Shown one piece after another: positions 1-8,682 of a DNA stretch of 64,000 bases. The stretch is from the NCBI GenBank assembly GCA_015066225.1, contig SVOT01000001.1:186001-250000 (forward strand). The letters are read 5' to 3'. Under the pieces are notes generated by a model, which was not told where the DNA came from, searched no databases, and worked only from the letters and a program-made list of their open reading frames with translations. The stretch comes from Oscillospiraceae bacterium. GTDB taxonomy: Bacteria > Bacillota > Clostridia > Oscillospirales > Acutalibacteraceae. Each line of letters begins with the position of its first letter. The stretch's first letter is position 1. Made by a program: the position numbers and the translations under genes.

Positions 1-374
1 CCGGTTTCAAGGTCTAAGAATCTTTCGTAGTTTTTTCGCGGAAGGATTGCCTTGTAATCAATTGAAATATCACACAAGGGCATATATGCCTGTGAACAGT
101 TGGCGAGCACATCAGCCTCTATAAGATCCTGACCCTTTCTGTATTCGCCGTTCATAACAAGCTCACGTGCTTTTATGAAGCTTTCGTTTGCTTTTTCGGT
201 CAGGATTGATTTTCTTGGGTAGCCTGTCCACAAAGTGTCAGAATTCATAGCTATTGTTTCTTTATCTGTTCTGCCGTAAACCATTGCACCCAAAAAGCCG
301 TTACCCAAGGGCATTGCCTGTAACCAGCTTCTTGCCGCTGATTTATAATATAATGTTTTTGAATCGTTTAGCAT
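1..374 (-). CDS. GH95-family glycoside hydrolase (alpha-L-fucosidase type), N-terminal part
   Basis: Partial gene, absent from the ORF track because it runs off the left edge. Reading leftwards from ATG at 374, about 124 codons are open. The N-terminus carries PLGNGFLGAMVYG followed by MNSDTLWTGYP, which matches the conserved start of family 95 glycoside hydrolases (family consensus like LPLGNGRLGAMVFG and LNEDTLWSG). GH95 enzymes are inverting alpha-L-fucosidases or galactosidases acting on plant or host glycans. An AGGTGG ribosome site lies 8 bases before the ATG. No signal peptide is seen, so a cytoplasmic enzyme on imported oligosaccharide is an inference. The catalytic region is outside the window, so specificity cannot be judged. 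Confidence 0.8.
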   Translation of the reverse strand, partial: MLNDSKTLYYKSAARSWLQAMPLGNGFLGAMVYGRTDKETIAMNSDTLWTGYPRKSILTEKANESFIKARELVMNGEYRKGQDLIEADVLANCSQAYMPLCDISIDYKAILPRKNYERFLDLET

Positions 375-509
375 AAAGACACCACCTGTATAAATTTAGT
401 ATATTTTACATTAATTTTGATATAAAATCAATATATTTATGTTATAGGTGTTGTAAAAAAAATATAATTATGATATATTTGTATCGTATTTTGGAATTGA
501 GGTGTGCAA

Positions 510-1757
510 ATGAAAGCTTTTAATGAATTTTTTGATGAAAAGAAACTGGGGTTTGATTCCACTGTCGAATATATGGTGAAAAAAATCACCGATATTTGTG
601 AAAAAATCGGTCCTCGTGCCCCCGGTAGCAAAGAAGAACTTGAAGCCCAAAAATTAATGGGTAAAGACCTTGAACAGTGGGCAGATAAAATTGAAATAGA
701 AGATTTTACCGTTCACAGACAGGCGTTTATGGGCTTTATTCCTTTTACTGTTGCTATGGCGATTGTTGCAACAATTTTCTTCTTTTTCTATCCCTTGATC
801 AGCTTCATTGCTACTGTTATCGCTTTTATTCCCCTTGTTCTTGAATTTTTGATGTATAAACAATTTATTGACCCTTTGTTTTTCGGTCATCCCTCCCATA
901 ACCTTATTGCAACAAGAAAGCCAAAGGGTGAGGTAAAGAAAAGAATTATACTTATTGCTCACTCCGACTCACAGTATGAATGGATTCTTAACTATAAGCT
1001 CGGCGGCACAGGAATGAAGCTTTTTCTTATCCCTGCGGTTGTCGGTTTGGTTGTTTGCTGTATTGCAAGCCTTGTTAAGGGCATTGTTGTTGATTTTAAA
1101 GGTATCGAAACCCCGGCTTCTTCAACATTCTTCCTTATCGTAGGAATAATTCTTTGCATCTTTATTATTCCCTACATAGGCTTCCTTTTTTTCCAAAGCT
1201 ACACCAAGAGCGTCCCCGGTGCAAATGACAATCTCTCAGGTTGTTTGTCAGTAATGTCAGTTTTAAAACTCCTTGACGAGTCTGACATCAGATTTGAAAA
1301 CACAGAAGTCAGAGTTATTCTTTCAGGCTCTGAAGAAGCGGGCTTGCGTGGTGCGAAAGCTTATGCCGAAGCACATAAGCATGAGCTTCGTGAAATTGAA
1401 ACAGTCGTAGTAGCTTGTGACACAATGCGTGATTTAAAAGATATGGCGGTTTATGACCGTGATCTGAGCGGTACCTTGAAGCACGATAAACAGGTTAAAG
1501 AGCTTGTTAAACAGGCAGCCGCAAACTGTGGTTGGGATATTCCCTATGCTTCTATTTACCTTGGTGCTTGCGATGCTGCTGCCTTCACACAGAAGGGGAT
1601 TAAAGCAACAGGCTTTGCTGCTATGGATCCCACACCGCCCAGATATTATCACACAAGACTCGATGCTCCGGATATGCTTGTTCCCGAAGCATTAAAGGTC
1701 GGTGCTGAAATCTTACTTGAAACTGTCTGCCTTTATGATCTTGAAGGTTTGAAATAA
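510..1757 (+). CDS. M28-family membrane metallopeptidase
   Basis: A 415-residue zinc aminopeptidase-like protein. Expected di-zinc ligands of M28 are visible: H151 in LIAHSDSQ, D240 in GANDNLSG, E275/E276 in GSEEAG, D304 in ACDTM and H381 in YYHTRLD. Hydrophobic segments lie at about 73-95, 97-117, 170-193 and 206-230; the last two sit inside the catalytic domain between H151 and D240, which is unusual. The track starts at GTG 504, but GAGGTG overlaps that codon and places ATG 510 at proper spacing. The substrate is unknown; the active site is probably close to the membrane. It is followed by a stem-loop and an exonuclease gene on the same strand. Confidence 0.85.
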   Translation: MKAFNEFFDEKKLGFDSTVEYMVKKITDICEKIGPRAPGSKEELEAQKLMGKDLEQWADKIEIEDFTVHRQAFMGFIPFTVAMAIVATIFFFFYPLISFIATVIAFIPLVLEFLMYKQFIDPLFFGHPSHNLIATRKPKGEVKKRIILIAHSDSQYEWILNYKLGGTGMKLFLIPAVVGLVVCCIASLVKGIVVDFKGIETPASSTFFLIVGIILCIFIIPYIGFLFFQSYTKSVPGANDNLSGCLSVMSVLKLLDESDIRFENTEVRVILSGSEEAGLRGAKAYAEAHKHELREIETVVVACDTMRDLKDMAVYDRDLSGTLKHDKQVKELVKQAAANCGWDIPYASIYLGACDAAAFTQKGIKATGFAAMDPTPPRYYHTRLDAPDMLVPEALKVGAEILLETVCLYDLEGLK

Positions 1758-1764
1758 TTGTTAT

Positions 1765-1791
1765 TTGTGACCGCTTTTTGGGCGGTCACAA
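1765..1791 (+). other. Intercistronic stem-loop
   Basis: Ten-base perfect arms TTGTGACCGC / GCGGTCACAA around a 7-nt loop, in the 54-bp gap after the M28 gene. No T-run follows, so it looks more like an mRNA-processing or stability hairpin than a terminator. Confidence 0.5.
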
Positions 1792-1811
1792 GTTCAGTTT
1801 AGGAGAATTCG

Positions 1812-2729
1812 ATGAACTATATTATATTAGACCTTGAGTGGAATAACGCCTATTGTAAAAAGAAAAAGGGCTTTATGAATGAGATTATTGAGATAGGTGC
1901 CGTAAAGCTTAATGATGAGTTGCAGGTAATTGATACGTTTTCAATTTTCATTAAAGCACAGTTAGGGAAAAAACTCCATTCAAGAGTCAAAGAATTAACT
2001 AATATTACAAACGATGATATAAGCACGGGTAAACCGTTTTCACAGGCTATGTCGATGTTCAGAAAGTGGGTTTCAAACGAACCGAACATAATAATGACTT
2101 GGGGCGATACCGATATCAGAGTAATGATTGAAAACTTTCGCTATTTCAACGGTATTGGGTTTATTCCTTTTCTGAGCAACTATGTGAATTTGCAGAAATA
2201 TGCTCAGGCATTTATGAATATACCTAAAGCCGAGCAGATCGGTCTTTCTCATGCAGCAGAAAAATTAGGCATAGATTTTGAGAATTACTCGTTGCATCGT
2301 GCACTGGATGACAGCAAGCTGACCGCTGACTTGTTTAAAACAATGTATAACAAGAGTATGCTTGATTCTTACACTCATATTTGCGACGCATCTTTTTACA
2401 CAAGACTCACATTCAAACCCAAGCCCATTACCGATATCAACAGTCCGCTTATTGACAAGACAAAAATGCGTTGTGTATGTGATATCTGCGGCAACCCTTG
2501 TGACAGGGTTTCTGAATGGAAAATTGTCAATCACTCGTTTAAGGCAATTTTTAATTGCAAAAAATGCAAACGAAAAATGCGCTTTTTAATCCGATTCAAG
2601 GAATATTATGACAGAGTTGATATTAAAACATCAACAGTTCCGTTTATTGAGAAAAAAGAGATAATTAACGTTGTGGCTGTTGAACAGCAAAGCACAACCG
2701 AGCAAAATGAAATCAAAGGTGAAGAATAA
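1812..2729 (+). CDS. DEDDh 3'-5' exonuclease family protein
   Basis: A 305-residue protein with the DEDDh exonuclease layout: DLEWN near the N-terminus (first D and E), a D in TWGDTD near residue 97, and H and D in SLHRALDDSK near residue 160. This is the DnaQ/KapD-type exonuclease family, acting on RNA or DNA 3' ends with two metal ions. The C-terminal 100 residues add two CxxC-type pairs (CDICGNPC and CKKCKRK), suggesting a zinc ribbon that may bind nucleic acid. RBS AGGAG lies 7 bases before the ATG. Its stop overlaps the next start (TAATG), so it is translationally coupled to manA. The actual substrate is not deducible. Confidence 0.8.
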   Translation: MNYIILDLEWNNAYCKKKKGFMNEIIEIGAVKLNDELQVIDTFSIFIKAQLGKKLHSRVKELTNITNDDISTGKPFSQAMSMFRKWVSNEPNIIMTWGDTDIRVMIENFRYFNGIGFIPFLSNYVNLQKYAQAFMNIPKAEQIGLSHAAEKLGIDFENYSLHRALDDSKLTADLFKTMYNKSMLDSYTHICDASFYTRLTFKPKPITDINSPLIDKTKMRCVCDICGNPCDRVSEWKIVNHSFKAIFNCKKCKRKMRFLIRFKEYYDRVDIKTSTVPFIEKKEIINVVAVEQQSTTEQNEIKGEE

Positions 2730-3685
2730 TGAATTATCCTATAAAATTGAAACCTGTTTTTAAAGAAATCGTATGGGGCGGTAACCGTCTTAAAAATGAT
2801 TATGGCTTTGAATCCAACCTCAATAATATTGCCGAGGCCTGGATGCTTTGTGCAAGGGACGATGGCGACAACATTGTTGAAAATGGCGTATTCAGTGGCA
2901 AATCATTTAAAGAGGTTGTTGCAGAAAACAAAAGTCTTCTCGGTAGAAAAGGCGAGAAATATGCTGAATTCCCCTTGCTCATAAAGTTTATTGATGCAAA
3001 ATCAGATTTATCTGTCCAGGTTCATCCGGATGATGAATATGCACGTATTCACGAAAACAGTTACGGCAAAACAGAGGCTTGGTATATTCTCGATTGTGAT
3101 GAGGGTGCTCAGCTTATATATGGCTTTAAAAATGAACTTAGTAGAGATGAGTTCAGAAAATCTATTGAAGATAATACTTTCCTTGAAAACGTTAACAAGG
3201 TTAACGTAAAAAAGGGCGATATTTTCTTTATAAAGGCGGGTACACTTCACGCTATCGGTGGCGGTATTCTTCTTGCTGAGGTTCAGCAGAACTGCAATAC
3301 AACATACAGAGTTTATGATTATGGAAGACTTGTTAACGGTGTGCCCCGTGAGCTACATATTGAAAAAGCGATAGACGTTACAGATACCGTTCCACCTACT
3401 GATTCAAACGAGCCTGTTTGCGTCAAGTCAGGTGATGGATTTGAATTTAAAAACCTTTGCTCCTGCGAGTTCTTTAATATGGATACAATTACCGTAGAAG
3501 GCAACTATAAAATTAGCGGTACTGATGATACATTTATATCTTTACTTGTTTTGAACGGCAACGGTTCAGTTTCATTTAACGGTACAACTGTTGATGCAAA
3601 ATCGGGTGACAGTATTTTTATACCCGCAGGTAAGGGTGATATTTTGATTTCAGGCAAAATGGAGATTTTGAGCAGTACTTTGTAA
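2729..3685 (+). CDS. manA: Mannose-6-phosphate isomerase, class I
   Basis: A 318-residue cupin enzyme interconverting mannose-6-phosphate and fructose-6-phosphate, feeding glycolysis or GDP-mannose synthesis. Family motifs are clear: SVQVHPDDEYA with zinc-binding H, KTEAWYIL, and AGTLHAIGGGILLAEVQQ followed by TYRVYDYGR. The length matches the short Firmicutes type (about 310-320 residues). It starts within the stop codon of the exonuclease gene (TAATG) and precedes the ABC-F gene by 15 bp, consistent with one transcript. Confidence 0.92.
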   Translation: MNYPIKLKPVFKEIVWGGNRLKNDYGFESNLNNIAEAWMLCARDDGDNIVENGVFSGKSFKEVVAENKSLLGRKGEKYAEFPLLIKFIDAKSDLSVQVHPDDEYARIHENSYGKTEAWYILDCDEGAQLIYGFKNELSRDEFRKSIEDNTFLENVNKVNVKKGDIFFIKAGTLHAIGGGILLAEVQQNCNTTYRVYDYGRLVNGVPRELHIEKAIDVTDTVPPTDSNEPVCVKSGDGFEFKNLCSCEFFNMDTITVEGNYKISGTDDTFISLLVLNGNGSVSFNGTTVDAKSGDSIFIPAGKGDILISGKMEILSSTL

Positions 3686-3700
3686 AATCAGGTGGTAATT

Positions 3701-5590
3701 ATGTCTTTGTTGACAGCGCAAAATTTAACATTTGGTTTTCTTGACGGCGTCTTGTTTAAAGACGCCGCTTTTAAGGTTGAGGAAAACGATCGAATCGGCT
3801 TAATAGGTGCCAACGGGACAGGTAAAACGTCGCTATTCAAACTGATTATTTCTGAGTATTCGCCTAACAACGGTGGAATTGTTCGCGGTAAAGATGTTCG
3901 CATCGGTTATATGGAGCAGTACCTCGTTTGTGATGATGCTCAAACCCTGTATAACGAAGCTCTCAGCGTTTTTAATGACGTATCCGAAATGGAGGCAGAG
4001 CTTGAAGAAATTAACCTTAAATTGCTTGAAAATAACTCTGATTTTTTAATTGAACGTCAGCTTTTTCTAACCGATGAAATTGAGAAGCGTGATGGCCTTG
4101 TTTACCGAGCCAAGACAAAATCTGCTCTGCTTGGTCTGGGATTTTCGGAAAGTGATCTGGACTTGCCTGTAAACTCCCTTAGCGGTGGTCAACGTTCGAA
4201 GTTGTCTTTGTGCAAATTACTTCTTTCAAATGCAAATTTGCTTTTGTTGGACGAGCCCACCAATAATCTTGATATTGACGCCGTAAACTGGCTCGAGGAC
4301 TTTCTGTGCAAATATAAAGGGGCTTTTATTGTTGTTTCTCACGACAGATTTTTTCTTGATAAGGTTACAACGTCAACGATGGAGATTTGTCATAAGAAAA
4401 TTACTCTTATAAAGGGTAATTACAGTGTTTTCAAGAAAATTAAAGCTGAAAGAGAGCTTGCTATTGAGCGTGAGTATGAAAAAAATGTCGCTGAAATTAA
4501 ACGCATCGAGGGCATTATAGAGCAGCAAAAACGCTTTAACCAGGAGCGCAACTACATAACAATAGCCAGCAAGCAAAAACAAATCGACCGAATAAAAGAA
4601 ACACTTGTTGTGCCTGATAAGGCTGTTGACACTTTAAAATTTTCTTTTAACAGCGAACTAAGAAGTGGTGATGATGTTCTTGCGGTCGAGAATTTATCAA
4701 AATCATTCGGCGAAAAGCATTTGTTTTCCGCTTTTAATATGAATATATACAGAGATGATAGGGTATTCCTGTTGGGACCCAACGGATGTGGAAAATCCAC
4801 TTTTTTAAAAATTGTTAATAAAGAAATTATGCAGAATATGGGTACTGTAAGGTACGGCTCAAATCTCAAAATCGGGTACTTTGACCAGAATATTGATAAG
4901 CTTGATTCAGATAAAACTGTTTTAGACGAGGTGTGGGATATTTACCCATTTATGACCGAGACAGAAATCAGAAATGCACTGGCAATTTTCTTGTTTAAAG
5001 GCGAAGATGTGTTTAAAAAAGTGCAATCAATAAGCGGCGGTGAGCGTGCGAAGCTTTCATTGCTCAAAATTATGTTGTCTAAGCCAAACTTTTTAATTCT
5101 GGACGAGCCGACCAACCACCTTGATATAACCTCACGTGAGGCGTTGGAGCATGCTTTGTTGAATTATAACGGAACGTTGCTTGTTGTTTCCCATGACAGA
5201 TATTTTATCAACACTCTTTCCAGCAAAATTATTTATCTGACAAATACAGGAGCTGTAAACATCAACGGCAACTATGACAGTTATATCGAATATAAAGAAT
5301 CCCTCCATTCCGAAGCCGTTCAGCCACAACCTAAAAAAGGTGGTGGTGAGGAATACAAACAGCGTAAAGAACAGGCAAGCCTTGAAAGAAAGCGAAAAAC
5401 AAGAATTGCAAAGCTTGAGGATATGATTTCTGATTCAGAGGAGAAACTTAATATTCTTCAAAATAGTCTTTTGCTTCCCGAGATTTCGGGTGACTATGAA
5501 AAGCTCCTTGAAACCACAAATTCAATTCAGAGCTTAAAAGATGAATTAGATAATATGTATTCAGAATGGGAGTACTTGCAAACAGAATAA
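3701..5590 (+). CDS. ABC-F family ATPase (Uup/YfmR type)
   Basis: A 629-residue soluble protein with two tandem ABC cassettes and no membrane domain. Cassette 1 has Walker A GANGTGKTS, signature LSGGQRSKLSL and Walker B LLLLDEPTNNLD; cassette 2 has GPNGCGKST, ISGGERAKLSL and FLILDEPTNHLD. The linker between them is charged and helical, and the C-terminal ~80 residues (QRKEQASLERKRKTRIAKL) look like a coiled coil. ABC-F proteins bind the ribosomal E site and relieve stalling; some give antibiotic resistance, but nothing here points to a resistance variant. ATG 3701 is chosen over the track's GTG 3692 because AGGTGG at 3690-3695 fits it. Confidence 0.9.
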   Translation: MSLLTAQNLTFGFLDGVLFKDAAFKVEENDRIGLIGANGTGKTSLFKLIISEYSPNNGGIVRGKDVRIGYMEQYLVCDDAQTLYNEALSVFNDVSEMEAELEEINLKLLENNSDFLIERQLFLTDEIEKRDGLVYRAKTKSALLGLGFSESDLDLPVNSLSGGQRSKLSLCKLLLSNANLLLLDEPTNNLDIDAVNWLEDFLCKYKGAFIVVSHDRFFLDKVTTSTMEICHKKITLIKGNYSVFKKIKAERELAIEREYEKNVAEIKRIEGIIEQQKRFNQERNYITIASKQKQIDRIKETLVVPDKAVDTLKFSFNSELRSGDDVLAVENLSKSFGEKHLFSAFNMNIYRDDRVFLLGPNGCGKSTFLKIVNKEIMQNMGTVRYGSNLKIGYFDQNIDKLDSDKTVLDEVWDIYPFMTETEIRNALAIFLFKGEDVFKKVQSISGGERAKLSLLKIMLSKPNFLILDEPTNHLDITSREALEHALLNYNGTLLVVSHDRYFINTLSSKIIYLTNTGAVNINGNYDSYIEYKESLHSEAVQPQPKKGGGEEYKQRKEQASLERKRKTRIAKLEDMISDSEEKLNILQNSLLLPEISGDYEKLLETTNSIQSLKDELDNMYSEWEYLQTE

Positions 5591-5593
5591 AAG

Positions 5594-5629
5594 AAAAATC
5601 ACCTGCATATAATTTTGCAGGTGATTTTT
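5594..5629 (+). terminator. Terminator-like hairpin that contains the next gene's ribosome site
   Basis: Perfect 14-bp stem AAAAATCACCTGCA / TGCAGGTGATTTTT with an 8-nt loop, ending in five Ts. It follows the ABC-F stop by 3 bp. The 3' arm contains AGGTG, the only Shine-Dalgarno sequence for the M23 gene, whose ATG begins at the next base (5630). Confidence 0.75.
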
Positions 5630-6427
5630 ATGAATAAAAAGGATTATTTAATTAAAACAATATTTTTTCAACTTCTGATCTGCACTTTACTGTTTATAAT
5701 TGTTTTTGCGTTAAAAATGAACGGAAACACCCTTTTTATTGAGTTAGACAATCTTCTTTATGACAAATTAAGCAATAATTCAGTAGTAGAAGAGGTTGTT
5801 GATGTTTTTTCGAAACAAAAAACTAACGATAACAGAAAAACGGACGAAGAATTCACAACTGAACAACAAATTAATAACGAAAAAATTGAGAGCGAAACAG
5901 TTTTTGTGCCGTTTGAGGAGCCGTCTTTGGCCGCAGAAATCAAAGGTACAGGTGGTGCTGATATTCAAATTAATTCTAAAATGGATATCCCCGAAAACGT
6001 CAGTATATCATTATATAAACTGAATCAGAAAATGATTAAACCATTATCCGGAACTATAACTTCTGAGTTCGGACCAAGAATACATCCTATTGACGGCGAT
6101 TTGAGGTTTCATGCAGGCATAGATATAGCTGCCGATAAGGGAACACCGATATATGCTGCTTTTGACGGTGCTGTTGAAGAAGCGGGATACGATAAATGGA
6201 ATGGATATTATATAAAATTAAAGCACGATAATAATATTATGACTGTTTATTGCCACTGCGAAAAGCTCAACGTAAAAAATAAACAGGTAATCAGAGCAGG
6301 TGAGTGTGTTGCAACAGTTGGCTCCACAGGTAGCTCCACAGGCCCGCATTTGCACTTTGAATTAAGAATTAATAATAAATCATTCGACCCGTCAATTGCA
6401 CTGAAAGAGGCAAATGATGCGGTTTAA
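5630..6427 (+). CDS. SpoIVFA-like membrane M23 (LytM) peptidase
   Basis: A 265-residue protein with one N-terminal membrane segment (about 7-29), an acidic linker and a C-terminal M23 domain. The zinc ligands look intact: H161 and D165 in RFHAGIDIA, then GPHLHFE. In Bacillus, SpoIVFA is an M23-type membrane protein encoded just before the protease SpoIVFB, which it anchors and restrains in the outer forespore membrane; the same order occurs here, with a 14-bp overlap to an M50 protease gene. The intact ligands leave room for true endopeptidase activity. ATG 5630 is chosen because AGGTG at 5619 fits; this site lies in a strong hairpin. SpoIIQ-like would be the alternative name. Confidence 0.75.
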   Translation: MNKKDYLIKTIFFQLLICTLLFIIVFALKMNGNTLFIELDNLLYDKLSNNSVVEEVVDVFSKQKTNDNRKTDEEFTTEQQINNEKIESETVFVPFEEPSLAAEIKGTGGADIQINSKMDIPENVSISLYKLNQKMIKPLSGTITSEFGPRIHPIDGDLRFHAGIDIAADKGTPIYAAFDGAVEEAGYDKWNGYYIKLKHDNNIMTVYCHCEKLNVKNKQVIRAGECVATVGSTGSSTGPHLHFELRINNKSFDPSIALKEANDAV

Positions 6428-7004
6428 TATAAAAGATATACACTTCAATCTGAGTTTTACGTTTTTTGCGGTTTTTCTGTTTTACTATCTGAATAATAGT
6501 TTGTTGATTTATTTTTATGCTATAATTTCAGTGCTTGTGCACGAAAGCATTCATTTATTATTGATTATGCTTTGTGGCGGTAAAATTGACTGTATAAAGT
6601 TTAATATTTTCGGCGGAACAATTCAAAGAAATTCAAATGTAATTATCAGCGATTACGCAGAAGCGCTGATCAGTATTTCAGCACCTATTACAAATATAAT
6701 TCTGTTTCTTCTGGATTATATAATAAAATGTGAAATTACCGATTGGGGAGCGGTAAACATAGTATTAGGAGCAATAAATATAGCACCGTATTATAGCTTT
6801 GACGGCGGTAGATTTCTGTATTTTATATTACGAAGAAGATATTCTGAAAGAATTTTGTTCTTAATTCAGTTTACTCTCTCTTTATCTTTAACGATTATTT
6901 TAACAGCTTTCACAATTGCTTTAACAATGCTGAATAAAAGCAGTTTTATACTGATTTTATTTAATATATACGTGATATTTTCACTATTTTTCATCAAAAG
7001 TTAA
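6414..7004 (+). CDS. spoIVFB: SpoIVFB-like site-2 (M50) intramembrane protease
   Basis: A 196-residue polytopic membrane protein with the M50 zinc motif HESIH (HExxH) in the second membrane segment and NIAPYYSFDGGR (NxxPxxxxDG type) further on. In sporulation SpoIVFB cleaves pro-SigK in the mother cell. The neighbours fit: an M23 SpoIVFA-like gene overlaps its start and the TIGR03960/TIGR03936 pair lies downstream, an order known from Clostridia, and sigK is elsewhere in this window. Starts at ATG 6414 or, better spaced from GAGG at 6407-6410, ATG 6417. The protein is short compared with Bacillus SpoIVFB (about 290), lacking a C-terminal CBS domain. Confidence 0.8.
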   Translation: MMRFNIKDIHFNLSFTFFAVFLFYYLNNSLLIYFYAIISVLVHESIHLLLIMLCGGKIDCIKFNIFGGTIQRNSNVIISDYAEALISISAPITNIILFLLDYIIKCEITDWGAVNIVLGAINIAPYYSFDGGRFLYFILRRRYSERILFLIQFTLSLSLTIILTAFTIALTMLNKSSFILILFNIYVIFSLFFIKS

Positions 7005-7026
7005 TATAAATTCAATTATGACATAT

Positions 7027-7051
7027 GTTACAAATATTAAGATTTTGTAAC
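7027..7051. repeat. 8-bp inverted repeat upstream of a promoter
   Basis: GTTACAAA and TTTGTAAC separated by 9 bp, just before the putative -35 box of the next gene. It could be an operator, or just an AT-rich chance palindrome. Confidence 0.3.
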
Positions 7052-7056
7052 AATTA

Positions 7057-7084
7057 TTGAATTATTTCGGTTTTCGTTTATAAT
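7057..7084 (+). promoter_or_regulatory. Putative SigA-type promoter for the O-antigen-ligase-like gene
   Basis: TTGAAT, a 16-bp spacer, then TATAAT, placing transcription start near 7091, about 29 bp before ATG 7120. Confidence 0.5.
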
Positions 7085-7119
7085 TAGTTTAATAAAATTA
7101 ATTTTTGTGTGGTATAAAA

Positions 7120-8574
7120 ATGGAATATATATTTAAATCCGAAACGTCGCTTAAACGAATTCAAGACATTCGTGAATTCCTTCTCAGCGATAAATGGATG
7201 CTTATTCTTTCGCTCGTTGCTGCCGTTTTTGCGTGTCTGCATTCATATCATATAAAAGGTGATTATCAGATTTGGGGAACAGTTGTTCTTGCTTATATTA
7301 CCGGTTTCTGTTTTTTGATGTCCGGTGACATTATAACAATGCTTATACCTACGATGTTTACCTATATGATTGCTATGCGATGCTACAATTCGCTTGCAAA
7401 ATTTTTAGACATAGCGTGGCTGTTTGTTCCGCTTGTTCCCATGGCTTTATTCAACCTTATAGCATACAGAAAAAAGCCAACCACAAAAGGCTCGCAGTTC
7501 AAGCCAATGCTGTTTGTATCTATTGCTGTTATCTTAGGCGGTGTTGGCTTTATTTCGCCTAAAGAGTATTTTTCCGGTACCTCTCTTTACCATATGTTGG
7601 GCATCGGTTTTGCAATGCTTTTGATATATTGCTACTTTTACGCTAAAATAGATGTTCCGAAAGACTATTCATTAATTGAAAAGATAACAAAAATTATGGT
7701 TGTTATGGGGCTTTTCGCCTCTTTTATGGTAATAGCCCATTATATGATTAACATTCAGAAGGCAATTGAAAATCAAGGCCTGCTCTATGTCAGGTGGCGA
7801 AACAACCTTTCGACAATTTTAATGATTGTTATGCCTTTTGCATTTCTTATGGCAAGAAACAAGTCTTATGCTACGATTTTCGGCTTCTTGTTTTATTTTG
7901 CTATGCTTATAACAGGTTCACGTGGCGCAATGGTGTTCGGAACAATCGAAATTGTTATGTGTACTGTTATGTTTGTGCTGTACGACAAGCGCAGGAGACT
8001 CGCATACGGCATAATCTGTGGTTGTATAGTCGTTGCAGCCTTAATGTTCCTGCCGCAGATACTGACATTCTTCGATTACACAATAGACCGTCTTTTCAGA
8101 GTATTTAATCAGTTTATATTAGGCGGTGGCGAAGATTCCGAAACCAGAGTTAAGCATTATGCACGTGGTATTCAGGATTTCTTAAACAGACCAATTTTCG
8201 GCACCGGTCTTGGTTATATGGGTAATCGTGACATTTTCCAGAATAAAGCAGGTTCTCTTTGCTGGTACCATTGTGAGCCCATACAAATTGCCGCAAGCTT
8301 TGGTATTGTTGGTATTATTGCTTTTATTTATCAGTTCATTAAAAGGAATGCTTTGATTTGGAAAAAAGCAACTTTCTTTAATATGACAATTTTCCTTTCC
8401 TACTTCAGTCTTGAAATGATGTCACTTGTTAACCCCGGAATACTTTGTCCAATGCCATACTTATTATTGGTAACTTTGTTTATGGTTATTGTTGAAAAAT
8501 GCAACAATGAAGTGCAACAGGAAAAAATCCCGATTCTGAAAAAATTCAGAAATAAACTTCAAGAGAAGAAATAA
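7120..8574 (+). CDS. O-antigen ligase/polymerase-like membrane protein
   Basis: A 484-residue protein with roughly 11-12 hydrophobic segments and a longer extracytoplasmic stretch near residues 340-400 containing GTGLGYMGNRD, the pattern seen in the WaaL/Wzy (Wzy_C) superfamily. Such enzymes join or polymerise lipid-linked glycans at the outer face of the membrane; a Gram-positive member would act on surface polysaccharide or teichoic-type polymer. Start ATG 7120 is chosen over the track's TTG 7105. The ribosome site is poor (GTGG). It has its own promoter and terminator and looks monocistronic. Its exact substrate is unknown. Confidence 0.75.
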   Translation: MEYIFKSETSLKRIQDIREFLLSDKWMLILSLVAAVFACLHSYHIKGDYQIWGTVVLAYITGFCFLMSGDIITMLIPTMFTYMIAMRCYNSLAKFLDIAWLFVPLVPMALFNLIAYRKKPTTKGSQFKPMLFVSIAVILGGVGFISPKEYFSGTSLYHMLGIGFAMLLIYCYFYAKIDVPKDYSLIEKITKIMVVMGLFASFMVIAHYMINIQKAIENQGLLYVRWRNNLSTILMIVMPFAFLMARNKSYATIFGFLFYFAMLITGSRGAMVFGTIEIVMCTVMFVLYDKRRRLAYGIICGCIVVAALMFLPQILTFFDYTIDRLFRVFNQFILGGGEDSETRVKHYARGIQDFLNRPIFGTGLGYMGNRDIFQNKAGSLCWYHCEPIQIAASFGIVGIIAFIYQFIKRNALIWKKATFFNMTIFLSYFSLEMMSLVNPGILCPMPYLLLVTLFMVIVEKCNNEVQQEKIPILKKFRNKLQEKK

Positions 8575-8583
8575 ACAAGAATT

Positions 8584-8620
8584 GAGCTGTAAAAAACTTT
8601 CGTTTTTTTACAGCTCCTTT
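8584..8620. terminator. Intrinsic terminator
   Basis: GAGCTGTAAAAAAC / GTTTTTTTACAGCTC stem with TTTC loop, followed by CTTTT, 10 bp after the O-antigen-ligase-like gene. Nearly the same hairpin recurs at 37271-37310, so this may be a dispersed terminator-type repeat. Confidence 0.75.
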
Positions 8621-8682
8621 TACTTGATTATTATTCTTCATTATAGTAAAATGTAAACATATAATGTTCTGGAGTTGTAAAA

